Shown here: piece after piece, positions 51,392 to 64,000 of the stretch
How positions within the stretch are numbered: the first letter of the stretch is position 1
Layout: each line of letters starts with the position of its first letter
DNA from: Gymnogyps californianus
Taxonomy: Eukaryota > Chordata > Aves > Accipitriformes > Cathartidae
Assembly: GCF_018139145.2 (NCBI RefSeq)
Contig: NC_059500.1
Span: 48,196,072-48,260,071, forward strand
DNA length: 64,000 bases
Direction of reading: 5' to 3'
The notes under the pieces: model-generated
What the model saw: the letters and a program-made list of their open reading frames with translations, nothing else
Database searches by the model: none
Told to the model about the DNA's origin: nothing
Made by a program: the position numbers and the translations under genes

Positions 51392-54300
51392 AACAGATCA
51401 GCAGATCCATCAATAAACATACTGCAGTCATTCTGACTGATGCTGAATGAAAGAATTGTGCAATGCTTACTTGCTACTACATCCAACTTTTCTGGATACC
51501 ACCAGTTACCACCAGGGCATTCACAATCTAGGTACATTCAGGTACTGTTACCACAGGTTCAGTATAGTTTTCATCTTTCATTAAACGAGCATGGAATTCT
51601 GGTGAATATAAGATATCTTGTCCCACGATGACTACTGCAGAATAAGACATTCTTAATCTTTTCTGAAAGAGGGCTGAAATATTAGTGTGAACAGGGCTGC
51701 AAGAGAAAGTTGCAGGAGTCTATTCCATAGGTAGGCAAATAAACTCTAGGAAGACTGCAAGCTGTACAGTTTATTTATTTGTTTCTGCCCCACCGAGGTA
51801 GCATTTATATTTATATTAGTCTGTCCTTTACTGGGCAAATTTTTATTCATGTGATATCTTCGTGAATAAGCCCTCATCCTAAATGATATGCTTACTAACT
51901 GTTTTTTCCACTTCATCCTTCACAGTGTCATCTTTGTCATCCCAATGTCCCATTCTTTTCTTCAAAGATGGATCTTTAGTTGGCTTTAAAAGATGAACAG
52001 CAACTAGAATACACATTTTTCTGCTAAAGTTTTTCTAACCTCACTGATGATTTTGAGGTCACTACTTAAGATGCCTTGAAGAAACTTGATTTTCAGATAG
52101 TAAATCCAGACTCTGTGAGGAGAAAACTAAACATGAGCCCAAGCACAAAAATCATTGTCTTAAAGCTGAGCAACCAATACCTCTATATCTAGTCAGGCAC
52201 CAGTCACCTCTGAAACTGACAATGAAATCACTCTTCCCTCTGGCCACAATTATTGGCTGGTAAGACCTACTTCCTTCTTTACTGTCCAGCTTGTCGTATG
52301 TGGCAATTTGACGAGCATACCTGCAGTACAGAATGCCTTCAGAAGCTTTGTTTCCTTTGGCTGGAAGTCCCATGCTCATCACTGCAAAACTTTGTGGGAG
52401 AGATAAAATACAAGAGCAGAAGCAGACTGGAGCTGTGAGGTCATCAGACTGGGCCTCAGTATCTTATTAAATCATTCCTTGGTACAAATGCACAATTTTT
52501 CCTTTTTAAAACTGGCATTGAAAGCGGATGTCAGTTTGAAATTCTGAGTTAATCACATGAATAGTTATTTAAGTTCAAAGGAGTGGCAAGACATATTTAT
52601 TTTAGTTAGAGAATTCCAAGTCAGATGCGAGCTGGAAAAGCTATATGTAATTTGTGATTCACCGCCAGTTTTAGCATCAGGGCCAGGATTTCCTGAAGGG
52701 GTAGAAAAGGAGGAGGCAGTAAGAATGCTCCAATGATCAATTACTACATACGTGTACAACAGCACTCCCTTTTCAGAGAGGTGGTAAACTCAAAACTAAG
52801 AATGGTTCTGCAGAACAAAACCTGACTCACTTTGCGTGAAGCCAAAACCCCATGATGTATTGTTAGCTAGGGAATGTGATTAATGTAAAGAACATCAAAA
52901 TAGGGAAAACATGTGCCTTTTTGAGCTTTAGCACATAAATAGGAAACACAAAATATGTGCTGCTTCTACTAAAATGTATCCAATACCTAACTCTCATACT
53001 AAATCCCTGTACTGTAGTTTATCTCACCTGACTAATCATAGGTTTATGCATTTACCTTAACGACTCTTGGAGAATTGCAAAAAAACAATTTGGCCATGCT
53101 ATTTTTCAAGGAAAAGATACTGTAATATTATTTCTGACAAAATTTGTCAATATATTTTTCTCCCATGATTTAACAGAAGTGCTTAATGTACATGAAGGAT
53201 AATCTTTTCTAGTTAGCTGAAGTTTTTTAAGTCTATTTAAGTTAGCTACAACCACTCCAATCATATGCTCCACCACAAGCTGACACATATTTTCACAGAC
53301 CTGATTCTACATAGGTTTTAGATGTTGATGAACAAAGCTTTCCTCCATGGCCTGTTCAGTTGTTTGTTATAGAAGTGAATGTAGATCAGCGATCCCCATT
53401 TCAAATACTTTTGCCCTGTCATTATATACAGGCAGTTTTGGGTTTCTCGTGTAAGCACATGCCTTTCATCATGTTATACAAGAACTCTATTTAGCCTTTT
53501 TTGTTTCCTGAATATCTTTATCACTACCATTGCTCTGTTGCACAGCTGAAAGCAACAATTTTCCTCACTCTGTCCTAATTAGGTTTTACATATCAGACCC
53601 AAAAAGTTTACCTGATTGTACTTCATGTTGTCTTTTTTAACCTGGAGATAAACTTGTACAGACACTAAATTAGCATACGAGCAGCGGCTTGTGTGTGCGT
53701 GTATGTGTGCAGGCGACAGCTTGCACGTAAAGAATATGAAACAGCACCCCTTAGTGTCCAGTTGGATCAGTTGCACCAAAACCATTAAAAAAAAGAAACT
53801 AAATAAATGAGCAATTTGAATTTATCAAAGCCTCTGAAAACAGACTTCCTTTAAAATCAATGCTATCATAGAAGAAATAGTAGGAAAGCACAAACTTTTC
53901 AACCATACCTACCAGACCTACATAACACACACAGAATACTGCTGTTGTCTATAAAATATTAAGAAAAATATAATTGGACTATATAAAGGGCGGTAGTATC
54001 AAAGGAAAATGTAAAAGATTCTCAAAGGAGATAGATGATGGTGAAGGTTTTTTTCTTACAATTTAGGCTAACATCAAAGAAAACTTCTCTCAGAGAAGCT
54101 CCACCTATTTGTGGACTACTTCCCAAAGAGGGATGGTAGAAAGACCAAATCTTAGCATCATGAACATCAGTTTTAAGTATGTTCCTGACTGTGATGCTCA
54201 GTTAGCAGATGACTTTATTTTCTATGAACTGGATTCTCAAAGTGCTGAATAAAATCAGCTTCCTCTGCCCTCAGCAAGAATACCAGATTGGCAAATGATA

Positions 54301-55410
54301 CCTATGTTTTTGAAGATCAAGATTTAGATCTTTTCAGACTAATTTATGTTCAGAAAAAGTATTTAATAGTTAGTGAGCATAAGAGGCAACAAAGTGTTAA
54401 AAATAAGTTTACAAACATGAAAGAGAACATTTTCAAGGACCTTTCCTGAATTCTGGTTATTTCGGGCTGACAGACAAGGTCATTTTTTTTAGACTGGACC
54501 TTTTAATAAATGTAGGCTGCAAACCTAAAGCATAGAAAATTCTAGTCAAATGTTTTTTTCCGAGAATAAGAGAAGTGCGTCAGAATTAGTGCCGTAACAC
54601 TAGACCAAAGGAACATATATATGCAGGAATAACTTGCACAAAACAGTTTGTGAGCAGAATTGCTATCTGACTTTTCTAATGCCCAAAACTGAGAACCATC
54701 CAACATAGAAATTTGTTGCCTACCTATTGGCAAATGTTCCCTTCCCAGGGTCTCCTCCACAACGTGTCTTTGAGGCCACCGGGCCTCCGACCCTCCTAGC
54801 ATATACCTTTTGAACAGAGCACTTAAGATACACAAACCATATGCTAACATTAACTGTTAATCTAGATCTTAAAAATGTGAACACTTAAAACTTACTTCTT
54901 TAGCATCTTCTTTAGGCCACTGAAGGTAAAATTTATGCAGTAGGGAATGCAAATGGAACTAGGAGGAAATGAAGGGACATGAGTAGGTATTGTGTAGCCT
55001 GAAAAAGAAGTTCTGATTTTTCTGTCATGCCACTCAGATTGCTCCCAGCCTGAAGAGCAGCAAGCCATTGCAGCCCAAGCGTACAGTGGACCACAGATGC
55101 ACATGAAAGTGTCTCTCGCTTTGTCCAAACTGAACAAAATGCATCAGCTAGGAAGAGCAACACAGGGGCTAGAAGAACACATCAGAGTGAGAATATATCA
55201 CCCCATTAAACACTTCCCCAGAATCCATACGATTATGTTGAGGAGGAGGCATGCTGGGCTCCTTGTCATGTAGGAAATGGTTTCACAAACTTCCAATTCT
55301 AAGAGCTAACCTTTGTTCTACCATAGCTTTCAGCTAAAATGCATACAGAAAAACACCAGATTATAATAGCCAAGCTCAGAAACGGTCCATCTTGGCTGAT
55401 ATTTCTGGAG
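51392..55410. other. AT-rich non-coding tract
   Basis: No gene or named repeat is recognised. A degenerate GT stretch lies at 53690-53710. The longest open frame is 102 codons (54542-54850, minus) with no recognisable domain. Confidence 0.55.
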
Positions 55411-55463
55411 TTTATTTTGGGTTTTGTTTGTTTGGGGTTTTTTTGTTTTGTTTTTTTTTTTTT
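55411..55463. repeat. T-rich/GTTTT simple repeat
   Basis: Runs of T are broken by G, GG and GGGG, ending in an unbroken T-run at about 55451-55463. It is a low-complexity tract of unclear origin. It could be the antisense tail of a decayed retrocopy, but no body is recognised next to it. Confidence 0.75.
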
Positions 55464-55944
55464 AATACAGAAGACCATATTTAATGTACTCAGAAGTACC
55501 AAATTGAGACCAGGGATAAATTATGTTCTCTTACTACACTTAGCATCTCCCTCGTACTGTTTGTCACCATCACCTGTGACATTTGAAAAACACAGTTTTT
55601 TTCTTAACACCGACTAGCACAATGCAGTTCTGCAATATGCACTGCCTTTGGAAGGTAATGCAATACTGACTTGTAGCATATATAAGCCTGTGTATATCCT
55701 AAGATACTGAGAACAGTCATTCCCTTATTTCAGATGGTCTAAAACGATACAGAATTCAGAGTTTCAATAACCCTCAAAACATAATTGCTGAGACTGCTGA
55801 ACCACTTAACTAACCTTTTGCATAAAATTCTGTAAGTCTTTATTCATCAAAAAGGTTGCAGTATTTCTTGATAAAATGCTAAAGAATGGGCTTTTTTCCT
55901 AAGAACTTTCATCTGATTCAGGATACAAAAACACATACATGGAC
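55464..55944. other. AT-rich tract between T-run and LTR
   Basis: Nothing is recognised. In particular, no retroviral internal sequence or primer-binding site is visible directly next to the LTR boundary at 55945. Confidence 0.5.
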
Positions 55945-56896
55945 TGTTGTTGGTATAGGCCCAGCCGGCAACAAAGCACCACGCGGCCCCTCGCTCACTC
56001 CTCCCCGCCCCCCAGCGGGATGGGGAGGAGAAAATACAACGAAAGGCTCCTGGGTCGAGACCAGGACAGGGAGGGATCACTCACCAGTTATGGTCACAGG
56101 CAAAACAGCCTCGATTTGGGGAAAACTAAATCAATTTAATTCGTTACCAATCAAATCACAGTAGGATGCTGAGAAATAGAACCGTATCTTAGAAACACAC
56201 CTTCCCCCCACCCCTCCCTTCTTCCCCGGCTCAGCTTTGCTCCCGATACCTCTACCTCCTCACCCCCAGCGGCGCAGGGGGGCGGGAATGGGGGTTGCAG
56301 TCAGTTCGTCACACGTTGTCTCTGCCGCTCCTTCCTTCTCAGGGAGAGGACTCCTCACAGTCTTCCCCTGCTCCAGTGTGGGGTCCCTCCCATGGGGGTC
56401 AGCCCCTCCATGAGTTTCTCCAACTCACGTCCTTTCCACGCACTGCAGTCCTCCGCGAACTGCTCCAGCGTGGGCTTTCCCACAGAGTCACGGCCTTCTC
56501 CGGGCCCAGCCACCTGCTCCAGCGTGGGGTCCTCCACGGGCTGCAGGGGAATCTCTGCTCCACCGTTAACCTCCATGGGCTGCAGGGGGACAGCCTGCCC
56601 TCTCACCATGGGCTGCAGGGGAATCTCTGCTCCAGCGCACCTCCTCCCTCTCCTTCTTCACTGACCTCGGTGTCTGTATGGCTGTTTCTCTCACATAGCA
56701 CTCCTCTCTTCACTGTAGCCCTTCTTCCTCAGCAATCTTCTCCCCTTCTGAAATATGCTATCACAGAGACGCTACCACCCTTGCTGATGGGCTCGGCCTT
56801 GGGCAGCAGCGGGTCTGCGTTGGAGCCGGTGAAGCTTCTAGCAGCTTCTCACAGGAGGCACCCCTGTTGCCCCTCCCCTGCTACACAAACCCAACA
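55945..56896 (-). mobile_element. Solo LTR of an avian endogenous retrovirus
   Basis: A GC-rich block of about 950 bp stands out sharply from the AT-rich flanks. Read on the minus strand it starts TGTTGGGTTTGTG and ends CCAACAACA, giving the TG...CA ends of a retroviral LTR. The order of internal words (GCTGCTAGAAGCTTC, CCCATCAGC, CTGGAGCAG repeats, GACAACGTGTGA, TTTCTCAGCATCCTAC, ATTAAA) is one I associate with a common LTR family of non-chicken birds; I cannot give a name or retroviral class with confidence. ATTAAA, a variant polyadenylation signal, is at 56135-56140 (plus strand TTTAAT). No second LTR and no gag, pol or env sequence is nearby, so this is probably a solo LTR left by recombination. 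A target-site duplication is not evident. Confidence 0.8.
56365..56640 (-). repeat. Degenerate tandem repeats inside the LTR
   Basis: The words CTGCTCCAGCGTGGG and ATGGGCTGCAGGGGAATCTC (plus-strand form) recur several times, for example near 56459, 56514, 56536, 56574 and 56609, in units of roughly 35 to 75 bp. The unit CTGGAGCAG (minus strand) is the common core. Because the repeats are GC-rich and lack stops, they produce open frames on both strands: 219 codons plus (56295-56954) and 84 codons minus (56355-56609). Neither resembles a retroviral gene. Confidence 0.75.
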
Positions 56897-59800
56897 CACA
56901 GACAAATCTACACGAAAGCTTTTCAGTTCTGACAAACGAAGCGGTCAAGTTTAATCTCTCGTATTTCTGGAATCTGCGTGGTATGTGTGACCCTTCATTC
57001 CCATCTCTATTCTGTATGTCTTGAAAGGTAAACTCTAACAAATATATCAACAATATTGCACAGTTATATAAATAAACTTTTGTTTATTTCTTTTAGAATT
57101 TATTCTCAACAAATAAAAGTATGAAATCAAAGAAGTAACCGCCTAAATTACAAAAAGTAATTAAGGTAAAGAGCATTTTACTCCATGAACTGCATTGATT
57201 TTTTTTTCCTGACCTAGAAAAAAACCCGTCATTTACTCTCAAACTCAAAATGAGATACTGCAAAACAAAAGACATACTCAAGCAGTGGGTACATAGCAGC
57301 TCTGCTTTAAAAGCAATGCTATACTGTACTTAGGTTTTTTTTTTTTTTCATCCTAAACCGTGCTAATCTTGTAACTGGTCTCTAGACAGGTTAAAGAAGT
57401 CTCATTGGAAACATAGCATGAGAGCTATTATTCAGTCTCAGGCAGGTACATATTATGATCAGCTCTGAACCTAATTGATATGATAGGGACTCTAAACTGC
57501 AAGTTCAGAGAATTATCTCAGTATTTCAATCAGACATGCAAATATGCTTTGTCCCTCCAGAATCTACAACTCAGAGTGACATGGTTATACCTCCCATGTA
57601 GAAAGGTTGTGTTGTGCCTCCAGCTATTACAGAGAAGAAAATGGTTCCTGCAGAAAATCTTTTTATTTCTGAGCTCTCGGTTAGATGTTGAAGCTCACAA
57701 TCAGAAAAACATGCAGAATTATTTTTCCTATTTCAAGGCAGCAGAAGATCCTTTTCCCAGATTTAAAAATTCATTTAATGAGAATCAAAGACAGCATTTG
57801 TTGGCAGCAGAATTCAGAAACTTTACTAATGCTAGACTTCGCCAAACGTGTTTTGACATGTTGATCTTCCCCCCCTTACTTGACAAACTATTAGATAAAC
57901 AGGCAATGTCCTAAACCTTCAAGTTAAACCTTTTCAATTTGATTTATTTAGTTCCTTAAAAATACATTCATTTTGAATTGATGTAAAAAAACCAGAAAAA
58001 ATACGATGAAAGCTGTGATCACCAAATCACTGAAAGCACATGCCCACACTTCCTGTGAACACTAATGGGGAGGAGCCCAGGTTACAGGTGATAGCTAAAG
58101 GTCCTCAAGCAACAGTCATAACTTGTACCTGTACACTAAGGCTTTCAAAGAAAGATATATAAAGTTATACCTGTAAACCTGTATCATGGACTATCTAGAA
58201 TTGTGACCAAATTTTCAGAAGTGCTGGCTATCCATTATCCTCCACTGTCTTCATTTTGCTCTTGTGTGGGTTTTTTTAATCTTTCATGGACCAAGCTTTC
58301 AGGCTATTGGCTATACTTCCATTTGCAATTTAAAACTATAAATAATTATGGACATGTTTTCCTGCCTTGCAGTTCAGGCAGGTAACATTGCTAAAATGAG
58401 GCAGCTCAACATACCTTATTCATTGATACTTCAGTAGTTAAATGACTACACGCTAGATATAAAGATTTATAGATGCAGTATACTGTCATCTGTGCATCTT
58501 TTTTGCACCTGAAAATATACGGGGCAGGAAATTCGGCAAGCTGGAACCCTTAGAGCCCTCTGTAATCCTATTTAATTAATCTTTTTAAAAATATCTGTGA
58601 AATACAGTGAACAGTAATTTTAAAAGCTTCATATACCAGTATTTTGAGAGGTTAACATCTGGTCAGTACTGTGATAACGAACAACAGATGCCATAGAAGT
58701 TTCAGGGAAGCAAAACTGTTTATTTCAAATGTTTATTTCTCAAACTTAAAGAATAATAGGAAAACAGTATTGTATGCATAGCCTGAAATTGGAAGCACAG
58801 CTGAAGACAAAGAATGGTGATGAAAGAATGCTGAAAATTGAACTAGATAATACAAGTCTGTCCTTATCACATGTAGACTAATGTCTATTAGTATGCTTAT
58901 ACACCTGGGCAGGCAAAATTTACAGATTCTATCTCAACGGAGAGCAGTAACACCCCTGAATTTGATGGTTTGACGCTTTGAGGTTCTGCTGCTAAGGTTT
59001 GGACGTATGAAAGTTAGATTTAGTGTAAAACATTAGGGTTCTTATATATTTTGAAACAGCTTTCTCATTTTTCAGCCAGTTCTACTGAAAAGCCTTCAGT
59101 GAAAAATCATTACTGAGTCTTCCAATAGGAACATTGTATCCTGATCAACGGAAAATTCAAGTTATAGATAATAATTTCCCATTTTCTTTTTTTCAAGAAA
59201 TTCAGTTTCTAAATCTTGCAGAATTTACAGTATCCTCTCTCCCACTCCAGTGCCTGAAAGTTTTGGCAACTAAATGATAAACGTTTATTTTACAAGAACT
59301 AAACTCACAAATCAAACAAAAAAAATTCCTAAGAGCGTAACTCTTAGAAAAGGGTTTTGTTTTACTAATAGTATGTAAAATCATTATTTAGTTACAATAC
59401 AAATTATAAGAACAATTATTTCTTACTGAACCTCTCTTAAGTACCGTAATTCTTCTAAAAACAAAGAAGATAAGAACTAATTTGAATACTACAAGTTGCT
59501 TGACAACGTATAGTTTTTTAGTGAAACCATGGCACAAATTCAAAATGTATCTATATTGTATAAATTTAACTTGCATTATGCGGTTTCTGCTGTACTTTGA
59601 TTGAAAAAATGGAATCAATTTTTAAGTCACTGCAGAAATATTTTATAATACCATATTAGCACTCCCAAAGGAAACAAATATGTTATAAAGAATGAGAGAT
59701 CACTAGGTGTGTAAAAAGTGCTGTTTTCCAAAAACTCAAGATTATATTACATAATAAGGAGGAGGGCATTCCAGGGCCTGAAATAAATGTTGAAATACAG

Positions 59801-61814
59801 ATGATAAGACTCAAAGAGAGGACCATAAAGATATTACATTAATAGGGAGAGGTAGTATGAAGTTTACAGGCTCAAAGACATGCTGAACAATAACTTACAC
59901 TAGAAGGAAGTAAACAACTACACTAAAACAAAGGAAAAATTTCATAATTTGTGATTACTCATGACTACTTTGAGTTTAGATCTCTGTTGTGTCACTTCGC
60001 TGCATCGCTGTCTAATGTGTGTGTGTTTCTTCACATCTGTTCTTACATATTACAACCAAAATACCAATGTTCATCCCAGATACTTAACCTGCACTTTAAT
60101 GGTCATTATCACAATTTTACCAGTGGTACAATATTCTGCTTAAACTGGTGTTATGGGACCCTCTAACGGAGGACCTTGTGATCTGCAGCAGTATAGCTGA
60201 GAATTTGCCAGAGTACAAATTCTGGCAGAATTTCTTGGCACATAAGGTCATGGAAAAATATCATAAATAGCTGAATTTTTAAAAAAGATTTCATTAGGTT
60301 TTCAAAACAACTATAAAATCAGTACTGTGTGTGGTGGTTTTGCTGTCTTATAAATCTTATACATTGGTAATGGAAATCTGGAGAATACTTGGGGAAGCAG
60401 CCTAAGCACCTACAGCAAACTACCGTCTGACTCTCACCTTCTCGTTAGCAAGTTCACACAACTTTTAGCAGGAATAAACACCTCAAGTTGAATGCAAGCA
60501 CTTAATAACTAGATGACACAACATCCACTTCCTAGGTCTTGCCATAATGAGATCTGTTTAGAGATAGGATGATGGTGCCAAATTTGTATCCGGAGTCAAG
60601 CTCCCTTTAAGCCTGGGGGATCAATACTATGTATTGTGTGCCTCAGCTTATTGAATCTCTCAGCATTTTGGAATAGTGGTGTAAATGGTTTAAGAGGACT
60701 AGCATGAGCATGCCTTGAGATGCTAAGAAATGACTGATGTGTGCTTTTCACAATTCTTGCAAAAACACATCAGTCCTTTTTGCAATATGTGTAGAAAATT
60801 ACTGCAACAGAATGTGTGACTTGGATCACATCCCTGCTTTTACAAAAGAATAACTTCACACTTTCTTAAAATGTATTCTTCATTGAGTGTTTTCCAGATC
60901 CGATCAAAAGGTATTGTTTTGCTAATAGGTCCCATTAAGGATATCACAATAGATTGAAAGATACTGGAGTTGTCAAAAAGCTGGCAGTGGCATCTGATGG
61001 ATAGGGAAGACGTGAAATATTGCCTTTTTGTGCCTGAATGTTTTTACAGTCTCACATAATTACTGCTGTTAGAGAGTATGCATTATCTGCAGCCGTTTTT
61101 TCCCCATATCTCCTGGAAATTTTTACTTCAGAAATTGTTCCATTTTATAGTTGGAGAACAATACAGGGTTTTCTCCAGGTTGCAGAATATATACATTTGG
61201 ATGATAAACCTGCAACAAAAATTAAGCTTCTCTTTAATTCTACACTTATAACCCTCTCAATAACATAAAAAGATCAAGCAGCACATATCTTCTACAAGTT
61301 CTCCTTCTCCTTCCCTTCTTTTTCTGTCAGGTCTTTACTGTTCCAGGTGCTTTTTGACAAAAACCTGTTCAAATTTCTGAAATTAATGATTTGAGTAATA
61401 TTTTCTAGCAACATGAATCTTCACCAAGAAAGATGAAGAATGAAAATGTGAAGAATTTGTCATTTCTCTGAGATTGCCAAGGAGAGGTCACGATATATGA
61501 ACTTTCATGCCCATTTAACCAGTGCTTCTCACTACCACATTTGGGGTTTTTTTTACTGAAAGAAGACAGTGCTTTGTCCTTTAGTAATACTGTGGCACAG
61601 AGTATGGTTTTTCATTTCCCAGCTGAAAGCATGTAGGTTGGTACTTCATCTCCTGCATTACCAATCCATCTAGAGAAGAATCTTGTTTAATTGATTAAAA
61701 TAAATTTCCAAAGAGGAATGAAGTATGGAAAGTGGGAATTGTAGAAATAAGAGATACAATGTGGAACTCATCTGATGATTTTTGGTCACAAACTAAGTCA
61801 CTTAATCCAAACTC
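56897..61814. other. AT-rich non-coding tract
   Basis: It contains a T-run at 57335-57348 and a 144-codon plus-strand open frame (57480-57914), the longest frame in the window outside CR1 and the LTR. Its peptide (start MIGTLNCKFREL) has no motif I recognise, and the codon choice follows the AT-rich background. A frame of this length is expected a few times by chance in this much sequence. Confidence 0.5.
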
Positions 61815-61857
61815 AAAAAGAAAAATAAAAAAAAAAAAAAAAGAAAAAAAAAAAGAA
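61815..61857. repeat. A-rich simple repeat
   Basis: Runs of A are interrupted by single G or T, about 43 bp. No upstream retrocopy body is recognised, so it is listed as low-complexity sequence and not as a poly(A) tail. Confidence 0.85.
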
Positions 61858-64000
61858 CCAAACCTATCCTAAAATCATTTTGGATAAGGATGGGCAAGTA
61901 AAAGAGTCAAATTCAACACTTAAGGTCTCTGTTTAAACACGATGTGGAATAATGTTTCTACATCTCAGTTGCTCAGCATCAAGATTGCATTTCTTAAACC
62001 TTCCTTCTGCACTTGTGATTCTTCTCCCAGAGGCATTAATCCTACAGAAAGCTACAGCACAGCTCTAGTTTGCATTTCTGCTTGCACAAAGACAATGAGA
62101 ACAAGAAATTTAATCATTCTGTTAACTTTCAAGTAGCTCCTTTAAAAGAAGGAAAAAAAAGAAAGACCATCCTGCAGCGTACGTGAATACTCCCTATACT
62201 TGAATACTCCTTAAGATTAGCAAGCCTTTCATCTGGAGGCTGACAACTAAAATCTAGTCCAGCATGGCATTGATCAAAATTATTTCTTCATCAGAATTTC
62301 CAACGCTTAATATCAAAGGGATTTATTGATACTGCTCTGGTCTTCCTGTCCTTTGTGAAGAGTCGATAAGGCCTTTGCAGAATTTATGCCTGTATGAAGT
62401 TGGGCAGGTCTCCTAACTATGCGTCACCTGTCAGTTTCCTCTACTCAGCTGCTTGCTCCTTTTCAGAAAGCAAAGAGAACTAGATAGGAGGAATAGCTTC
62501 CCACAGCTGTCACAGGTTACTTAGCCAGTAAGAAGGCACTACCACAGAGGATATTACCCCCCATGTGCATAGCCCATATCATAAATGATGATAAATGAAT
62601 TGGCCACCTGTCCTCCCTTCCTGGAACGGGGCCCAGTTCAGGACTGAGGAGCATTGGCAGGCGGGTGTGAAGATGCTTGCACTGCTGCTGTTCATACTGC
62701 ATCAGGATCATGGATAATAAGATTACTTCACATTTTATATTTGTTAATCTATCTGGCACAAAAAATTAAACTTGTAAATAATAAAAAATTATTTAAAAAA
62801 ATATGCCACTATAAGTCATGCTGATCCTTACCAATACATTGCTACGATCATGCCTGCAGTCTATTACAAGCTCTCCAATGTCTTTTAATTCATGAGCTTT
62901 TAAGCTATATGGAAATTTTCAGAAGGGAAAAATACTAAAAAAGAAAGAAAACAACAATAACAACAACAACAATAATAATAACGTTTATGGTGCTTAAGTA
63001 GCCAAATAATTGAAGCTGGAAGTAACAAAAGTACACTTTTCTAGTTACGTAAACCTCTCAGAAGTAAGTGATTTAGGGATGCAAGTCCCACATCTGAAAA
63101 GCAATTTAGGACCTATAGCCCCCAGTCACACTTGGCCCTTTACCTCCAGTAGTGAATCCTTCTCTCTAAAGTGCCTGGACTAATTTTTAAATGAGAGTTA
63201 GATTCCCGGGTTACTTAGAGCCTTCTGATTATTTCTAGCTTCTGTGCTTCATGCTACTTTTCTATACAACTAGCTGGATTTTCAAAAGTGATGATTGACT
63301 TTGAGCATCCAACCTTAAATGCAATGAAAAAAGACTTGACTGATAAAGATATTTGATCTTCCTCTGAAAACTGGGCATTTGAAAATTGTTATTGTAACCA
63401 TGTAAATATCCCTGCTCACTTTCTTAAATCATGATTTTAGATTCCGAAAGCTCTAAGATTGACAGTGTTGGAGGAACTGACAGGGAAATAGTTTTCATCA
63501 GTGGAAATCCAGGAAATTTTAAAGAGGTAAATGTGATGGCCACTGTTTCAGATGTCAAACTGCTCGTTCTTCACCTGTCCCTGAGATGTAAGGTTAAGCT
63601 GAATTGAGTTTATATTCACGTTTGAAAGGCGAGGAATGTACAGTATAAGTGGAAAAAGAACATATTATTTGCTCTCCAGCCTTTGTTAAAAATTAAAGAA
63701 AAGGTGTATGCAGTGACATCACTTGCCATTCCATGTTGTTCAAGTACAGTAGCATCACTTTTGTCATAGACAAGTCACATGTGTCCTTCAGCCAACATCA
63801 GAATAAATGCACAAAAACCTGAAATCCAGATACGGCATGTTAGCTGCCACAGCCCTGCCAGTGAAGTAGCTTAGCACAAGGCATTGCCCAAATGGCTCTG
63901 TTTCATTGCACAGTGCTCAGACAATAACGGCTGCGTTATTTTGGTATACTATTCCCATTCCCCTGTCCTATTTTTTGCATAACACTCATTCCCTGGCACA
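61858..64000. other. AT-rich non-coding tract to the window end
   Basis: Nothing gene-like is seen. The AAC/AAT microsatellite at 62949-62982 is listed separately. An 80-codon minus frame (62517-62759) has no domain. Confidence 0.55.
62949..62982. repeat. (AAC)n/(AAT)n microsatellite
   Basis: AAC and AAT trinucleotide units follow a short GAAA run. It is a compound microsatellite, likely variable in length. Confidence 0.85.

Noticed and set aside
56295..56954. 219-codon plus-strand open frame as a possible host gene
   Set aside because: It lies in the LTR, antisense to it, and its length comes from GC-rich tandem units without stops; no known domain.
57480..57914. 144-codon plus-strand open frame
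   Set aside because: No recognisable motif and AT-driven codon use; several frames of this length are expected by chance across six frames of 64 kb.
60328..60352. TGTGTGGTGGTTTTGCTGTC resembling the start of an avian LTR
   Set aside because: The match stops at once, the following sequence is AT-rich and unlike an LTR, and there is no matching end.
63055..63330. Words such as AAGTGATTTAGGGATGCAAG and GATTTTCAAAAGTGATG, reminiscent of an old reptile/bird palindromic repeat
   Set aside because: The similarity is short and recalled loosely; I could not define ends or a family.

Overview
The window looks like a gene-poor, AT-rich stretch of a bird nuclear genome, either intergenic or inside a very long intron. 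The avian call rests on four fragments of CR1, the dominant LINE of bird genomes, recognised by their 3' ends and by translated pieces of CR1 ORF2. It is also supported by a solo endogenous-retrovirus LTR whose ends and internal sequence resemble a family I remember from non-chicken birds. I find no convincing host protein-coding gene. The open frames are short, have no family resemblance outside CR1, and are about as many as chance predicts in 64 kb. I see no tRNA, rRNA, CRISPR array or bacterial-type operon.

Layout. Positions 1-22390 are mostly unrecognised AT-rich sequence with a G-run (1427), simple repeats (4196, 5392, 15560, 18466), one weak candidate exon on the minus strand (8192-8287) and a GC-richer block (10321-10640). 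Two short, 5'-truncated CR1 copies on the minus strand follow at 22391-22858 and 26928-27305. A degenerate MIR-like SINE is at 32210-32330 and a perfect cAMP-response-element palindrome at 35819. A longer CR1 (minus, 38145-40035) and a second CR1 (plus, 50222-51391) form an inverted pair about 11.35 kb apart. Between them lie a GC-moderate block that could be a conserved non-coding element (41101-41640) and a short perfect hairpin (47420-47453). The solo LTR (minus) is at 55945-56896. The rest, to 64000, is AT-rich with A-rich and AAC-type simple repeats.

No genes act together here; the content is the remains of mobile elements in otherwise unannotated DNA. The best-supported unusual observation is that the two inverted CR1 copies share a 444-bp block with only three mismatches. 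On one side of it they differ by roughly 11% plus a 215-bp indel that starts exactly at the block's edge, and on the other by roughly a quarter of positions. This mosaic suggests interlocus gene conversion. The block carries the same two apparent inactivating changes in both copies: the reverse-transcriptase FADD motif reads FAGD, and there is an in-frame TGA. I do not see a new biological system in this window.
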